DNA of 32,649 nt from assembly GCA_021324655.1 (NCBI GenBank), contig JAJPIP010000030.1, forward strand, positions 1-32,649, written 5' to 3'. Below the pieces are notes generated by a model, which saw nothing but the letters and a program-made list of their open reading frames with translations, had not been told where the DNA came from and did not search any database. A program made the translations under genes and the position numbers. The first letter of the stretch is position 1. Every line of letters begins with the position of its first letter. This document shows positions 7,058-16,090 of the stretch, in pieces. Origin of the DNA: Pseudomonadota bacterium. Lineage in GTDB: Bacteria; Chloroflexota; UBA5177.

Positions 7058-10000
7058 ATGGAGATGACGAGCTGTCCGCAGTGCGGGAGCCAGACGCCGG
7101 CCGTGGCCCCGTTTTGCGGCTTCTGCGCCTCTCCCCTTCCCCGACGCTGCCCTGCCTGCCGGCAGGAGAGTCCCCAGGGAATGCGCTTCTGCGTCTACTG
7201 CGCCACGCCGCTGGAGCCGTCGGCCATCCCAGCGTCCGTCGTCCCACCGGCACACGCACCCTCCAGCAGCACTCCCGCCGCGATCCCACCGTCTCCAGCC
7301 GCCTCACCCACCACTGCCCCTTCCCGCCCCGCCGAGGAGCGCCGCTTAGTCACCGCCCTCTTCTGTGATCTCGTCGGCTTCACCCCCCTCTCCGAGTCCC
7401 TCGACCCCGAAGAGGTCCGTGATCTCCAGGCGCAGTACTTCCAGGCCATGGCCGACCAGATCGCGCGCTACGGCGGCACCGTCGAGAAGTATGCCGGGGA
7501 TGCGGTGCTCGCCCTCTTTGGAGCACCAATCGCGCATGAAGACGATGCCGAACGGGCGGTGCTCTGTGCGTTAGGCATGCAGGGTGCCATCGAACCGGTC
7601 GCCGAGCATGCCCGGCACCGCTGGCAGGCGAACCCACAGATTCGGGTCGGAGTGAATACTGGCGAGGTGGTCAGTGGAACCTGGGACGCCTCAGGACGAC
7701 AAGATGTGGCGGTCACCGGAGATGCTCTGAACACGGCGGCACGCATCCAATCCGTGGCCGAGCCAGGAGAGATCCTGGTAGGAGCCGAGACCATGCGTCT
7801 CACGCGGCGCCGGATCGTCTATGGCGAACGCCGTGATGTGACCCTGAAAGGGAAAGTGGCCCTGGTCCCGGTCTGGCCGGCGGAGGGGATTCGGGAAGAG
7901 TTTGGAGAGCGCTGGGAAGGGTATGAGACCCCGCTGATTGGCCGGGACCGGGAGATGAGCTTGCTGCTGGAAGCCTGGGTCCGGGCCCAGGGCGGTGAGG
8001 GACAGCTGGTCACCGTGATCGGGGATGCCGGGGTCGGCAAGAGCCGGCTTATCGCGGAGGCCCTGGGCCGGATCGCCGCTGCCTCCGCCGTGCGGGTCGT
8101 TCGCGCCCGCTCCCTCTCCTACGGTCAGGAGATCTCCCTGTGGCTCATTGCCGATCTCCTCCGCTCTCTCTTTGGCATCAAGGAGCAGGACTCCCTGGAT
8201 GAGGTCGCCGGCAAGCTTCGTGTCGCCATCCCCTCCCTGATTCCGGACCCTGAGCAACGGGCCGAAGCGCTCGATGTGTTGGGGGAGGTGCTGGGCTTGC
8301 CGATTGGGGAGAGTGGGGTGGCGCGCGCGGGTGCCGAGATTCGGCGAACGGCGCTCATCCGGAGCATACGGATGGTGCTGGCAGCCGTGAGTGAACGCGC
8401 ACCGACCGTTATCGTCCTCGAAGATCTGCATTGGATGGATACGCCAAGTCAGGAGGTGCTGACGGCAGTGCTGGGCGATGTGCTGGGACTGCGGATGCTC
8501 ATCCTGGCGGCCAGCCGTCCCGGGTGGAACGCGCCGTGGAGCGAGTGGGGCTGGCCGGAGCGGATGACCTTGCGGCCCTTAGGGGAGAAGGACGCGGCAA
8601 CCCTGGCCGGTGCCGTCTTAGGGGGAGTGCGCGTCGCCCCCGACCTGGAGCGGTATGTGGCAGAGCGCGCCGGAGGCAATCCCTTCTTTGTGGAGGAGAT
8701 GCTGCGAGCACTGCAGGAAACGGGCGGACTGGAGGAGCGAAACGGGCAGATGGTGCTGGTGCCGGGAGCGGCGGAAAAGCTGCCGAGCACACTCACCGAG
8801 GTGCTCCTGGCCCGTCTGGACCGCTTGGATGGGGAGACCAAAGGGGTGGCGCAGGTGGCAAGTGTCATCGGGCGCAGCTTTGGGGTCCGGTTGCTGGCCG
8901 AGGTGATGGGCCAGGCCACCGAGCAACTCGAAGAGCCTCTGGCCCATCTGCAGCGTGCCGAAATCGCCTTTCCCCGGAGAAACCCTGATCTCGAGTACGT
9001 CTTCAAGCATGTGAGCCTGCGCGATGTCGCCTACAACACCCTCGTCCAGAGACGGCGGCAGGAACTCCACCTCAAGACGGCCCGAGCGCTTGCCTCCCTC
9101 TATCCCTCGGATGAATACGTCGAGATCATTGCCTATCACTACGCCAGAACCCAGGTGCCGGAGGCGGCGGAGTGGTTGGAACGCGCGGGGGATCGGGCGG
9201 TCGGGATCTATGCGATGGAGACGGCGATCGGGAACTATCAGGAGGCGCGCACCCGGCAGGACCATATCGGCGGCGAGGTGACCATTCTGGCCCGACTGGA
9301 CGAGAAGCTGGGTGGGGCCCTCCGGACGGTGGGGCGAGCCGACGAGGCGATCCCGGTGCTGGAGCGGGCGGTCGAGACCTACCGCGAGGGACGGGATCTG
9401 GAGGGAGCCGGGAGGGCAGCAGCGGAGTTGGGCCGAGCGTTCAACTACGCCGGCCGGCCGCAAGAGCCGGATCGAGCCCATGATCGAGCTTCTCACCTGG
9501 TCCGGGCCCTCCCCGGCTCTTGCGGCCCTCCACCTCGCCCGCAATCAGAACTTCCAGTTCCTCGGCCGCTACGAGGAGATGCTGGCGCCGGCCGAGCGGG
9601 CAGAGGAGATCGCGGGGGCTATCGGAGACGAGCGTCTGCGGGCGTCGGCGATGGAGCGCCGAGCGAGCGGTCTTAACTTCTTGGGACGGAATGACGAGGC
9701 TATCGCGCTGCTGGAGGAGGCGATCCCGCTGCTGGAGCGGGTGGGGGATCTCGATCGGCTGGGCATCGCGCTGGCCAACCAGGGGGAAGCCCACCGGGTG
9801 CGGGGGGACCTGTCTGCAGCGAGAGACTTCAATGAGCGCGGGCTGGAGGTCTCGACACGCGGCGGCAACCCCTCCCAGGTCGCCTTCACCCTGGTGAACC
9901 TGGCCGAGATCGAGTTGAGTCTGGGGCAGTGGGAGCAGTCCCGAGGGCACCTGGAGCGAGCGGACGAGGTCCTGGCCACCCTCCCCTCGGAGAACTCTGC

Positions 10001-10586
10001 CGCCCCGTACATCCCGCTGCAGCACGGTCATGTCCTCATGGCTCAGGGCAAGTGGGACGAGGCGGACATAGTCCTGCACCAGGGGCTGGCGGCCGCGGCC
10101 CAATCAGGGGACCGGCAAGCTCTGGAGTTTGGCCAGATAGCCCTGGCGGAACTTGAGGTGCTGCGGGGGGAGCCCGCAGGCGCGATCGCGCGGCTCGCGC
10201 CACTGGCGGGACGGGAGGGCAGTTACCGGGTGCAGATCGAGACGATCCTTGCCCGGGCGCTGCTGGATGCGGGCCAGGTGGTCCGCGCTGAGGCGGTGAT
10301 TCGCGAGCCGGTGGATCGAGCACGGACGCAGGGAGACCGCCTGGGCCTGGCGGACGCGTTGCGGGTGCAGGGGATGGTGCTGCGGCGCCAGGGACGGGAG
10401 GAGGAGGCAGCGCCGATCCTGGCCGAGGGGTTAGGGCTGGCGCGAGAGCTTCCCTACCCGTACGCCGAGGCCCGCATCCTGGAACAGATGGGGCAGGTCG
10501 AGGAGGCGCTGGCCATCTTCCGCCGGCTGGGCGCTCAGAAAGATGTCGAGCGGCTGGAGCGGGGAGTGGCCGCGAGCACAGGGTAG
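7058..10586 (+). pseudogene. Zinc-ribbon / class III cyclase / AAA ATPase / TPR regulator, copy 2, frameshifted
   Basis: Close paralogue of the gene at 405-3920. Zinc ribbons: C6-C9-C20-C23 and C31-C34-C45-C48. The cyclase motifs (FCDLVGFT, YAGDAV, NTAAR), Walker A (GDAGVGKS) and Walker B (LEDLHWMD) are all intact. The frame that starts at 7058 leaves the TPR homology near 9465 and stops at 9676. The homology resumes one base further on (PMIELLTWSGPS...) and continues to 10586. A net +1 shift lies at about 9448-9475, next to GCCGGCCGGCCG (9449-9460), where gain of one 4-base unit, or loss of bases mod 3 equal to 2, would explain it. Joined, the protein would be about 1175 residues, like copy 1. 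It may be a decaying gene, a sequencing error, or two functional pieces (cyclase-ATPase and separate TPR). Confidence 0.8.
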
Positions 10587-10646
10587 CGTCTGGTCTGGGT
10601 GGACGTCGAGCGGACGGGCAGCGAACGCCGAACAGTGCGATAGATT
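10587..10646 (+). repeat. Conserved 3' flank of cyclase copy 2
   Basis: Matches 3921-3980: 38 identical bases, then diverging sequence to the shared GCGATAGAT. In copy 1 the ATG of an MNT gene falls in this flank; here the same position is ACG, and the flank runs into the leader of an XdhC-like gene instead. Confidence 0.8.
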
Positions 10647-10690
10647 GAGGTGCTGCGGCGCCGGCGACCCCAGAAGCGGTAAAACGTGGT

Positions 10691-11446
10691 ATGACTCTCT
10701 TTGATACGTTTCGCCGCTACCTCGACGAGGAGATTCCGGTGGCACTGGCAACACGCCTCACCGGCGAGCACGTCGGCGCCAAGCTTCTCGTTCGGCTGGA
10801 CGGCAGCGCCGAGGGTGATCTGGGCGACGCGGGATTGACGGAACGCGTGCGGATCGAGGCCCGGGATCTCCTGCGTGCCGGGACGACGGAGACCAGGGCG
10901 TACGATATGCCGGGCGGCCTGACCGAGGTCTTCATCGAGAGCTTTCCCGTCCCACCGCGGCTGCTCATCGTCGGCGCCACGGGGGCAGCCGGTCCCCTGG
11001 CGACCTTCGGTCAGGCGCTCGGCTACCGCGTGATCATCGTCGACGCCCGCGCTGCCTTTGCCGATCCGGCACGGTATCCCGATGCCGACCGTGTGCTCAA
11101 GGGCTGGCCGCAGGACGTCTTGCCGGGTCTCCGGCTCGACGAGAGCACGTATGTCGTGCTCCTCAGCCACGACCCCAAGTTCGACGAGCCCACACTGGAT
11201 GAAGTCCTCCCCAGTCCTGTTCCCTATATCGGGGCCATTGGAAGCCGCAAGACACAGCGCGAACGCTTCGAGCGGTTGCGCGCCAAGGGGTACAGCGAGG
11301 AGCAGCTGAGCCGGATCTACGGTCCGGTCGGCCTCGATCTCGGCGGACGATCCGCCGAGGAAACGGCCCTGGCCATTCTGGCGGAAATCACGGCAGTGCG
11401 GTACGGCGCCGAGGGCGGCTTCATGCGGCGTCGGCTGGCCGGCTGA
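10691..11446 (+). CDS. XdhC/CoxI-family molybdenum-hydroxylase accessory protein
   Basis: A 251-residue protein. The C-terminal Rossmann domain starts at about 89 (PPRLLIVGATGAAGPLATFG) and ends with the family hallmarks YIGAIGSRKTQRERFERL and IYGPVGLDLGGRSAEETALA. XdhC proteins bind the molybdenum cofactor, help sulfurate it and insert it into xanthine dehydrogenase/CO dehydrogenase-type enzymes. The N-terminal XdhC domain is short, and the usual CGG before the linker is PGG here, so this is a diverged member. It overlaps the next gene by one base (TGATG), and no molybdenum enzyme is encoded in the window. No strong Shine-Dalgarno sequence precedes the ATG. Confidence 0.8.
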   Translation: MTLFDTFRRYLDEEIPVALATRLTGEHVGAKLLVRLDGSAEGDLGDAGLTERVRIEARDLLRAGTTETRAYDMPGGLTEVFIESFPVPPRLLIVGATGAAGPLATFGQALGYRVIIVDARAAFADPARYPDADRVLKGWPQDVLPGLRLDESTYVVLLSHDPKFDEPTLDEVLPSPVPYIGAIGSRKTQRERFERLRAKGYSEEQLSRIYGPVGLDLGGRSAEETALAILAEITAVRYGAEGGFMRRRLAG

Positions 11447-12471
11447 TGCGTGCCTTCGCTCTCGAACCGGAGGCCATTACCGAGGAGCGTGTCGTCGGAA
11501 CGGTTCTCTGTCAGAACGTGGTCGCGGCTGATGCCGAGGGGCGACACCGGATCGACAAGGGGCAAATTCTCACGGCGGACGACATCCCTGCCCTGCGAGC
11601 GGCTGGTGAAGAACTGCACCTGATTGCCATGGAACCCGGCGATCTCCATGAGAACGCGGCTTCGACGCGACTGGCTCGGGCGGTGGCGGGCGACGGGCTG
11701 GACATCGGTCCGCCGGTGGAGAGTCAGACGCACCTCCGCGCCGCCCGACGGGGAATCGTCGAGGTCGACACCGATGCTCTGCGCCGCATCAACCTGCTGC
11801 CGGATATGTCGGTCTTTACGGTGTACGACGGCCAACCCGTGCTGGAAAGCAAGCCGGTGGCAGCGACGAAAGTGACGCCGCTGGTGGTACCGGAGGAGGT
11901 CGTCGCTCGGGCGGAGGAGATCGCGCGGGACGCGGCTCCGGTGGTGCGGGTGCGCCCTTTTACCGGTGGTGCTGTCGGCGTCGTGGTTCGCGAGCGAATT
12001 GGCGGCCGGGCGCGCGAGCGCTTTGAGTCGGCCATTCAGATGAAGGTCGGATGGTTCGGCTCGCCGGTGGCCGGCATCCGGTACCTCTCGGACGATGTCG
12101 AGGAGATCGCGTCCGCCCTCGATTGCTTCACCGCGGAGGGTGTCTCCCTGATCCTGGCCGCCGGCGTGAATTCGACTGATCCGCTCGATCTCACCATCCA
12201 GGCCCTGGATCGTCTCGGGGCTGAGACCGAGCGCCGCGGTGTGCCGGCGCACCCCGGGAGCACCTGCTGGCTCTCCTACCTGGGGGACGTGCCGGTCTTC
12301 GGCCTCGCGATGTGCGGGATGTTCTCACGGACGACCGTTCTCGACCTGCTCCTCCCACGCTTCCTCTCCGGCCAGCGCGTGCGGGCGGAAGAGATCGCGG
12401 AATTCGGTCACGGCGGCGTGCTCAATAAGGACATGGCCTTCCGCTTCCCGCCGTATACCGACGCATCGTGA
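11446..12471 (+). CDS. Molybdopterin-binding (MoeA/MogA-fold-like) protein
   Basis: A 341-residue protein that fits molybdopterin-binding proteins of the MoCF/MoeA type. The N-terminal part has VVGTVLCQNVVAADAEGRHRI and KGQILTADDIPALRAAG, like the N-terminal molybdopterin-related domain of this family. The C-terminal half contains ALDCFTAEGVSLILAAGVNSTDP and HPGSTCWLSYLGDVPVFGLA, comparable to the GGxS...D and PG..P strands of the MPT-binding fold. Coupling to the XdhC-like gene (one-base overlap) supports a role in cofactor handling. The exact step (insertion, sulfuration or modification) cannot be read from the sequence. Confidence 0.7.
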   Translation: MRAFALEPEAITEERVVGTVLCQNVVAADAEGRHRIDKGQILTADDIPALRAAGEELHLIAMEPGDLHENAASTRLARAVAGDGLDIGPPVESQTHLRAARRGIVEVDTDALRRINLLPDMSVFTVYDGQPVLESKPVAATKVTPLVVPEEVVARAEEIARDAAPVVRVRPFTGGAVGVVVRERIGGRARERFESAIQMKVGWFGSPVAGIRYLSDDVEEIASALDCFTAEGVSLILAAGVNSTDPLDLTIQALDRLGAETERRGVPAHPGSTCWLSYLGDVPVFGLAMCGMFSRTTVLDLLLPRFLSGQRVRAEEIAEFGHGGVLNKDMAFRFPPYTDAS

Positions 12472-13382
12472 GTCCCCACGGGTTCGACCTCCCAGCCGAC
12501 GAGCATGATCTGCTGCGTGGCGCTCCGCCGGCGTCCGCGCTTCACTGGGTCGAGCGCTCGGTCGGCCCCGGCGCGCGCCTCGCCGATGTCCGGGCCATGG
12601 AGGGCGGAACGTCCTCGGCCATCCATGCCGTCACCGTCGAGTACCGCGACCGCACGATCTCACTTGTGCTGCGCCGCTTCGTGCGTCAGGACTGGCTGGC
12701 CGAGGAACCCGACCTCGCTGCCCACGAGGCCGAAGCGCTACGTCTGGCTGCCGCGGCGCGGATTCCGACACCGCGTCTGGTCGCTGTGGACGAGACGGGT
12801 GATCAGACAGACGTGCCGGCGATCCTGATGGAACGCCTGCCCGGCGCCATCGAATGGAATCCGGCCGATCTCGAGGGGTACCTGCGGCGGCTGGCGGAGC
12901 CGCTGCCGGTCCTGCATGCCGTCCCCGTCCCGGCGCAGACGATCATTCCTCCCTATGCCATCTACGAGCCGATCCCGCGCCGTCCGCCACCCGACGTGCC
13001 CCATCCCGCCGTCTGGGAACGCGCCATCGAGATCGCTCATGGTCCGCCCCCCGGCAATGAAGGGACCTTCATCCACCGCGACTACCATCCGGGGAATGTC
13101 CTCTGGATGGACGGTGCCGTCACCGGCATCGTCGACTGGGCGAGCGCCGCCATCGGCACTCCGGAGGCAGACGTCGGTCACTGCCGCCTGAACCTCCACG
13201 GCGCCTTCGGTCCCGCGGCCGCCGATCGTTTCCTCGAGATCTATCAGGAGATCACTGGCCGCCGCGAGTATCACCCCTACTGGGACATCGCCTCGGCGCT
13301 GGGCGGGCGCGAGGAGAGCGATTCCATCATGGAACTGCGCGACACCGATGACTTCCTGACGCGCGCCGTCGCTCGTCTCTAG
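12468..13382 (+). CDS. APH-family small-molecule kinase
   Basis: A 304-residue aminoglycoside-phosphotransferase-fold protein starting at GTG 12468, with a 4-base overlap with the upstream gene. Catalytic loop HRDYHPGN (H203, D205, N210) and metal-binding D223 in IVDWASA are intact. The nucleotide-loop region is GGTSSAIHAV near 46-54. These kinases phosphorylate sugars, amino alcohols or antibiotics; the substrate is unknown. As the third gene of the XdhC/molybdopterin operon it may act on a metabolite processed by the molybdoenzyme. Antibiotic resistance is not implied. Confidence 0.8.
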   Translation: MSPHGFDLPADEHDLLRGAPPASALHWVERSVGPGARLADVRAMEGGTSSAIHAVTVEYRDRTISLVLRRFVRQDWLAEEPDLAAHEAEALRLAAAARIPTPRLVAVDETGDQTDVPAILMERLPGAIEWNPADLEGYLRRLAEPLPVLHAVPVPAQTIIPPYAIYEPIPRRPPPDVPHPAVWERAIEIAHGPPPGNEGTFIHRDYHPGNVLWMDGAVTGIVDWASAAIGTPEADVGHCRLNLHGAFGPAAADRFLEIYQEITGRREYHPYWDIASALGGREESDSIMELRDTDDFLTRAVARL

Positions 13383-13499
13383 AGCGAGATCTCGAGCCGT
13401 CACACCCTATGGAGTCTGGAGAGATTGTCGGCACGCTGCCGGCCCCTGCCATGGCCGCTCTCCCGTGGGAGTCACCGACCGGACCACCGCCCGATACTG

Positions 13500-13529
13500 T
13501 TGACATATTCGGAAACTTCTCCCTATACT
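13500..13529 (+). promoter_or_regulatory. Promoter of the initiator tRNA gene
   Basis: TTGACA (13500-13505), an 18-base spacer, and TATACT (13524-13529) ending 9 bases before the mature tRNA. It is the best sigma-70-type promoter in the window. Confidence 0.85.
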
Positions 13530-13538
13530 TTGGTGCGT

Positions 13539-13613
13539 CGCGGGGTAGAGCAGTGGCAGCTCGTCGGGCTCATAACCCGGAGGTCGCAGGTTCGAGTCCT
13601 GCCCCCGCTACCA
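13539..13613 (+). tRNA. Initiator tRNA-fMet (CAT)
   Basis: A 75-base cloverleaf with encoded CCA. Acceptor arms are CGCGGGG and CCCCGCT, D stem GAGC/GCTC, and the T arm is GCAGG-TTCGAGT-CCTGC. The anticodon stem has the three G:C pairs typical of initiators (GGG-CTCATAA-CCC). The first pair is unpaired, as required for formylation, but as C1.U72 instead of the usual C1.A72. A strong promoter precedes the gene and a hairpin-T-run terminator follows it directly. Confidence 0.95.
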
Positions 13614-13617
13614 GCTA

Positions 13618-13642
13618 AGACCTGCTACGGCAGGTCTTTTTT
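13618..13642 (+). terminator. Rho-independent terminator of tRNA-fMet
   Basis: A perfect 8-bp stem, AGACCTGC / GCAGGTCT, with a TACG loop, followed by a run of Ts (13637-13642). It starts 5 bases after the CCA end. Confidence 0.9.
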
Positions 13643-13697
13643 CTTTGCGGCACGATCTCTGCTCAAGAAGGAGACAGGTTCTCGCAAAGGAGTGAGG

Positions 13698-13982
13698 ATG
13701 GCGCTGCTGAGAGTGCTGGCCGAGGAAGAGATCGCGGAGGAAGGCGCCGAGGGCTACCTCGACAACCTGTACCGCATCGTCTGCGTCGGCGAGCGGCCGG
13801 CCACCCGCGACCAGCCGGGCGGCCTGGTACGCACCACGTATGTCGTCGATTGGGAGCAGCTCGTCTGCCTCCTCGAAGAGTACGATCTCTTCGCCGAGGA
13901 CATCGTCGAACTGTCCGTCATCAGCGGCGACGCGGCGACCCTGCTCCGCAGCCTACTGGATCGTCCCATCGCCCGCGCCTGA
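13698..13982 (+). CDS. Small acidic protein of unknown function
   Basis: A 94-residue protein. ATG 13698 has AAGGAG 5 bases upstream. The sequence is acidic and probably mixed alpha/beta (DWEQLVCLLEEYDLFAEDIVELSVISGDAATLLRSLLDRP). It has no signal peptide, membrane segment or motif I recognise. It lies between the tRNA-fMet terminator and a convergent PRC-barrel gene, so it is probably monocistronic. Confidence 0.65.
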   Translation: MALLRVLAEEEIAEEGAEGYLDNLYRIVCVGERPATRDQPGGLVRTTYVVDWEQLVCLLEEYDLFAEDIVELSVISGDAATLLRSLLDRPIARA

Positions 13983-13988
13983 CCCGGG

Positions 13989-14615
13989 TCAATCATCCGG
14001 TGACGTCAGGTGCTCCTTGGGGACGTTCAGGACGACGTGGTCGGGTTCAATGGCCTGCACCGCCGTCATCGGGGCCGCCACCGTCCGAGGAAAGAGGAGC
14101 CCCTCCGAGATGAGAAGTGACGTGGGGCGCATCGTCTGATCGTCGACGAGGATGCTCGAGACGTGACCGATCTCGCCGTCCGTCGCGTACACGGCGGTAC
14201 GGCGACCCAGAACATCGTCTCCCTCCGGGACGTGTGTCACCTCGCGAATGATGGGAATGAAGGCAATGGAGGACACGCCGGTCGCCGCGCCAACCGGCGG
14301 GACATCCGGGACATTATCGGGCGCGATCTCCTCTCGCCCCTCCAGGTTGTCGGCGGTCGGGGGCGGCGCGATGTTGACGTCGTCGGCGTAATCCGGCATC
14401 GCCGCCAATTGCTCCTGATCGAGCTCCGTTTCCACCCCGTTGCCGTCGGCCGAGGCGACCGACCCGATGGGGAGGACGGCGGTCCGACCCTCGAAGCCGT
14501 GACGGACCACGAGAGAGACGATCTGGCCGGTGCCGGGATCATACACGACACCTTGCAAGGAGCCGAGCGTGGTACCGTCGCGGCCCCGCACGTCGCTACC
14601 GAGTGAGAACTCCAT
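13989..14615 (-). CDS. Protein with two PRC-barrel domains
   Basis: A 208-residue protein. ATG 14615 is preceded at 5 bases by GGAGG. The N-terminal PRC barrel is about 1-75 (SLGSDVRGRDGTTLGSLQGV, VVYDPGTGQIVSLVV); an Ala/Pro/Asp-rich linker of about 75-130 follows; the second PRC barrel is about 135-205 (TAVYATDGEIGHVSSILVDD, PTSLLISEGLLFPRTVAAP). PRC barrels occur in RNA-processing (RimM) and photosystem assembly proteins and in many soluble stress proteins. The role here is unknown. It is convergent with the small unknown gene, 6 bases between the ends. Confidence 0.8.
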   Translation of the reverse strand: MEFSLGSDVRGRDGTTLGSLQGVVYDPGTGQIVSLVVRHGFEGRTAVLPIGSVASADGNGVETELDQEQLAAMPDYADDVNIAPPPTADNLEGREEIAPDNVPDVPPVGAATGVSSIAFIPIIREVTHVPEGDDVLGRRTAVYATDGEIGHVSSILVDDQTMRPTSLLISEGLLFPRTVAAPMTAVQAIEPDHVVLNVPKEHLTSPDD

Positions 14616-14693
14616 GAAAACCTCCGATGTGACGCAGGATGGGTGGCCGGAACCGCCCTCCCCATCATCCACAAAATGGGCTGCGGTACCGCA

Positions 14694-14723
14694 TTGACGG
14701 TCCACGCCGGGCGTTGTTAGACT
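14694..14723 (+). promoter_or_regulatory. Promoter of tRNA-Ser
   Basis: TTGACG (14694-14699), an 18-base spacer and TAGACT (14718-14723). It has the same layout as the tRNA-fMet promoter (18-base spacer), which supports the assignment although the -10 is weaker. Confidence 0.6.
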
Positions 14724-14728
14724 TTTTC

Positions 14729-14748
14729 GAGCCGGCACGCGCCGGCTC
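14729..14748 (+). other. Perfect hairpin in the tRNA-Ser leader
   Basis: GAGCCGGC and GCCGGCTC form an uninterrupted 8-bp stem with loop ACGC, at the expected transcription start and 10 bases before the mature tRNA. No T-run follows it, so it is not an ordinary terminator. Confidence 0.6.
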
Positions 14749-14758
14749 TTCCTATCGT

Positions 14759-14850
<92 letters not shown>

Positions 14851-14876
14851 CCTTCCTTGACGGTGCCGTCGTGCCG

Positions 14877-15068
14877 TCAGGACTCTTCTGGGTCCGTCTC
14901 CAGATCGGCCCGAATCGCATGCAGGGCCGGAGCAGCGTCCAGTATCGGGATGCACTGGTCCGAGCCAAGCGTGAGCAGGTCAACGTCACGCGAGACGATG
15001 TAGTCTGCGATGCCGATGAGCGCCGTGGCCGGCAGGCGGTCGTCATCTGTCTTCGGCCCGACACAGAC
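14877..15068 (-). pseudogene. C-terminal remnant of a PIN-domain toxin
   Basis: The minus strand encodes VGPKTDDDRLPATALIGIADYI, then VSRDVDLLTLGSDQCIPILDAAPALHAI. This is the C-terminal third of PIN toxins of the COG1569 kind (DDDRLLATAL..GADYIVSRDRDLL.L...IPIL). The N-terminal half, with the first catalytic acid, is absent; upstream codons in this frame are unrelated, and the GNAT gene begins there on the other strand. It sits 28 bases after tRNA-Ser, a common place for insertions and deletions. Confidence 0.65.
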
Positions 15069-15085
15069 ATTCCGGGGGGTGATAC

Positions 15086-16090
15086 ATGGCACATCGCGGG
15101 GCTGACATGCGAAGAGGGGACAGCACCACGGCAGTAGAGCCGTACTTTCTCCGCCCCTTCCGTCCAGACGACCTGGCGGCAATCGTTGCCCTGTGGAACC
15201 GTTGCCTGACCAAAGATCCGATTTCGGAAGACCGGTTCTGGCACCACATCGTGCTCGACGCGAACTTCGATCCGGAAGGCGCCCTGGTCGCCGAGGCGGA
15301 CGGCGAGATCGCCGGCTTCCTGCAGGCGATCGTCCGGCGGGTGCCGATGCCGGGCGTGGGAACCGAGCCGGAGACAGGGTTCATCACCGTCTTCTTCGTG
15401 GCGCCACACCTGCGACGGCAGGGGCTCGGAACCGCCCTTCTGAAGAAGGGGCTGGACTACCTCCGGCAGCAGGGACGGAGCACGGTCTCGTGCAACGGCT
15501 ATTCGCCCATTTACTTCTTCCCGGGCGTGGATGAGGACTACACGGCGGCGCAGGCGTTCCTGCGCGCCGGCGGCTTTGCGGCGCACCCCGGGGCGGTCGC
15601 CATGGGCATGCGGCTGGAGGGGGTGCGCATGCCGGAGGCGGTGCGTGCCAGAGCGGAGGAACTGCGGGCCAAGGGGTACGAGGTGCGCATGTTCGAGCGG
15701 GCGGACACCCTTCCCCTGATCGCTTTCTCCCTGGAACACTTCCCCGAGTACGGTGACACCATCCGTGACGGCCTGCAGCGTGGCGACGAGGAGATCGTGG
15801 TGGCGACCAAGGACGGGGAGATCGTGGGATACACGCAGTGGGAGAACACGTACACCGATCCACCATCGGGAGCGGAGGGGCGCTTCGGCCCCTTCGGCGT
15901 GCGGGCCGATCTCCGCAGCAAGGGGATCGGGAGCGTCATCTTCTACACGCTGATCGAGCGCGTGGTCTCCCGCGGCAGCCGCTACCTCTGGTTTGGTTGG
16001 GCGGGTGGACGGAATCTGAGTTTCTACGAACGAGCCAGCTGCCGGGTGACGCGGCGCTTCACCCTGTACACCCGCTCTCTGGAGGGATAA
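15086..16090 (+). CDS. Tandem-GNAT N-acetyltransferase
   Basis: A 334-residue protein with two GNAT domains. The first has the acetyl-CoA loop RRQGLGTA (about 110-117) after VFFVAPHL; the second has RSKGIGSV (about 277-284) after PFGVRADL. ATG 15086 has GGGGGGTG 8 bases upstream; ATG 15107 is an alternative start. Two-domain GNAT proteins of this length include mycothiol synthase MshD. The next gene, a LmbE-fold protein, overlaps by one base (TAATG); that family includes the mycothiol deacetylase MshB. A thiol-conjugate pathway is therefore possible but unproven, because other members act on amino sugars or antibiotics. Confidence 0.8.
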   Translation: MAHRGADMRRGDSTTAVEPYFLRPFRPDDLAAIVALWNRCLTKDPISEDRFWHHIVLDANFDPEGALVAEADGEIAGFLQAIVRRVPMPGVGTEPETGFITVFFVAPHLRRQGLGTALLKKGLDYLRQQGRSTVSCNGYSPIYFFPGVDEDYTAAQAFLRAGGFAAHPGAVAMGMRLEGVRMPEAVRARAEELRAKGYEVRMFERADTLPLIAFSLEHFPEYGDTIRDGLQRGDEEIVVATKDGEIVGYTQWENTYTDPPSGAEGRFGPFGVRADLRSKGIGSVIFYTLIERVVSRGSRYLWFGWAGGRNLSFYERASCRVTRRFTLYTRSLEG

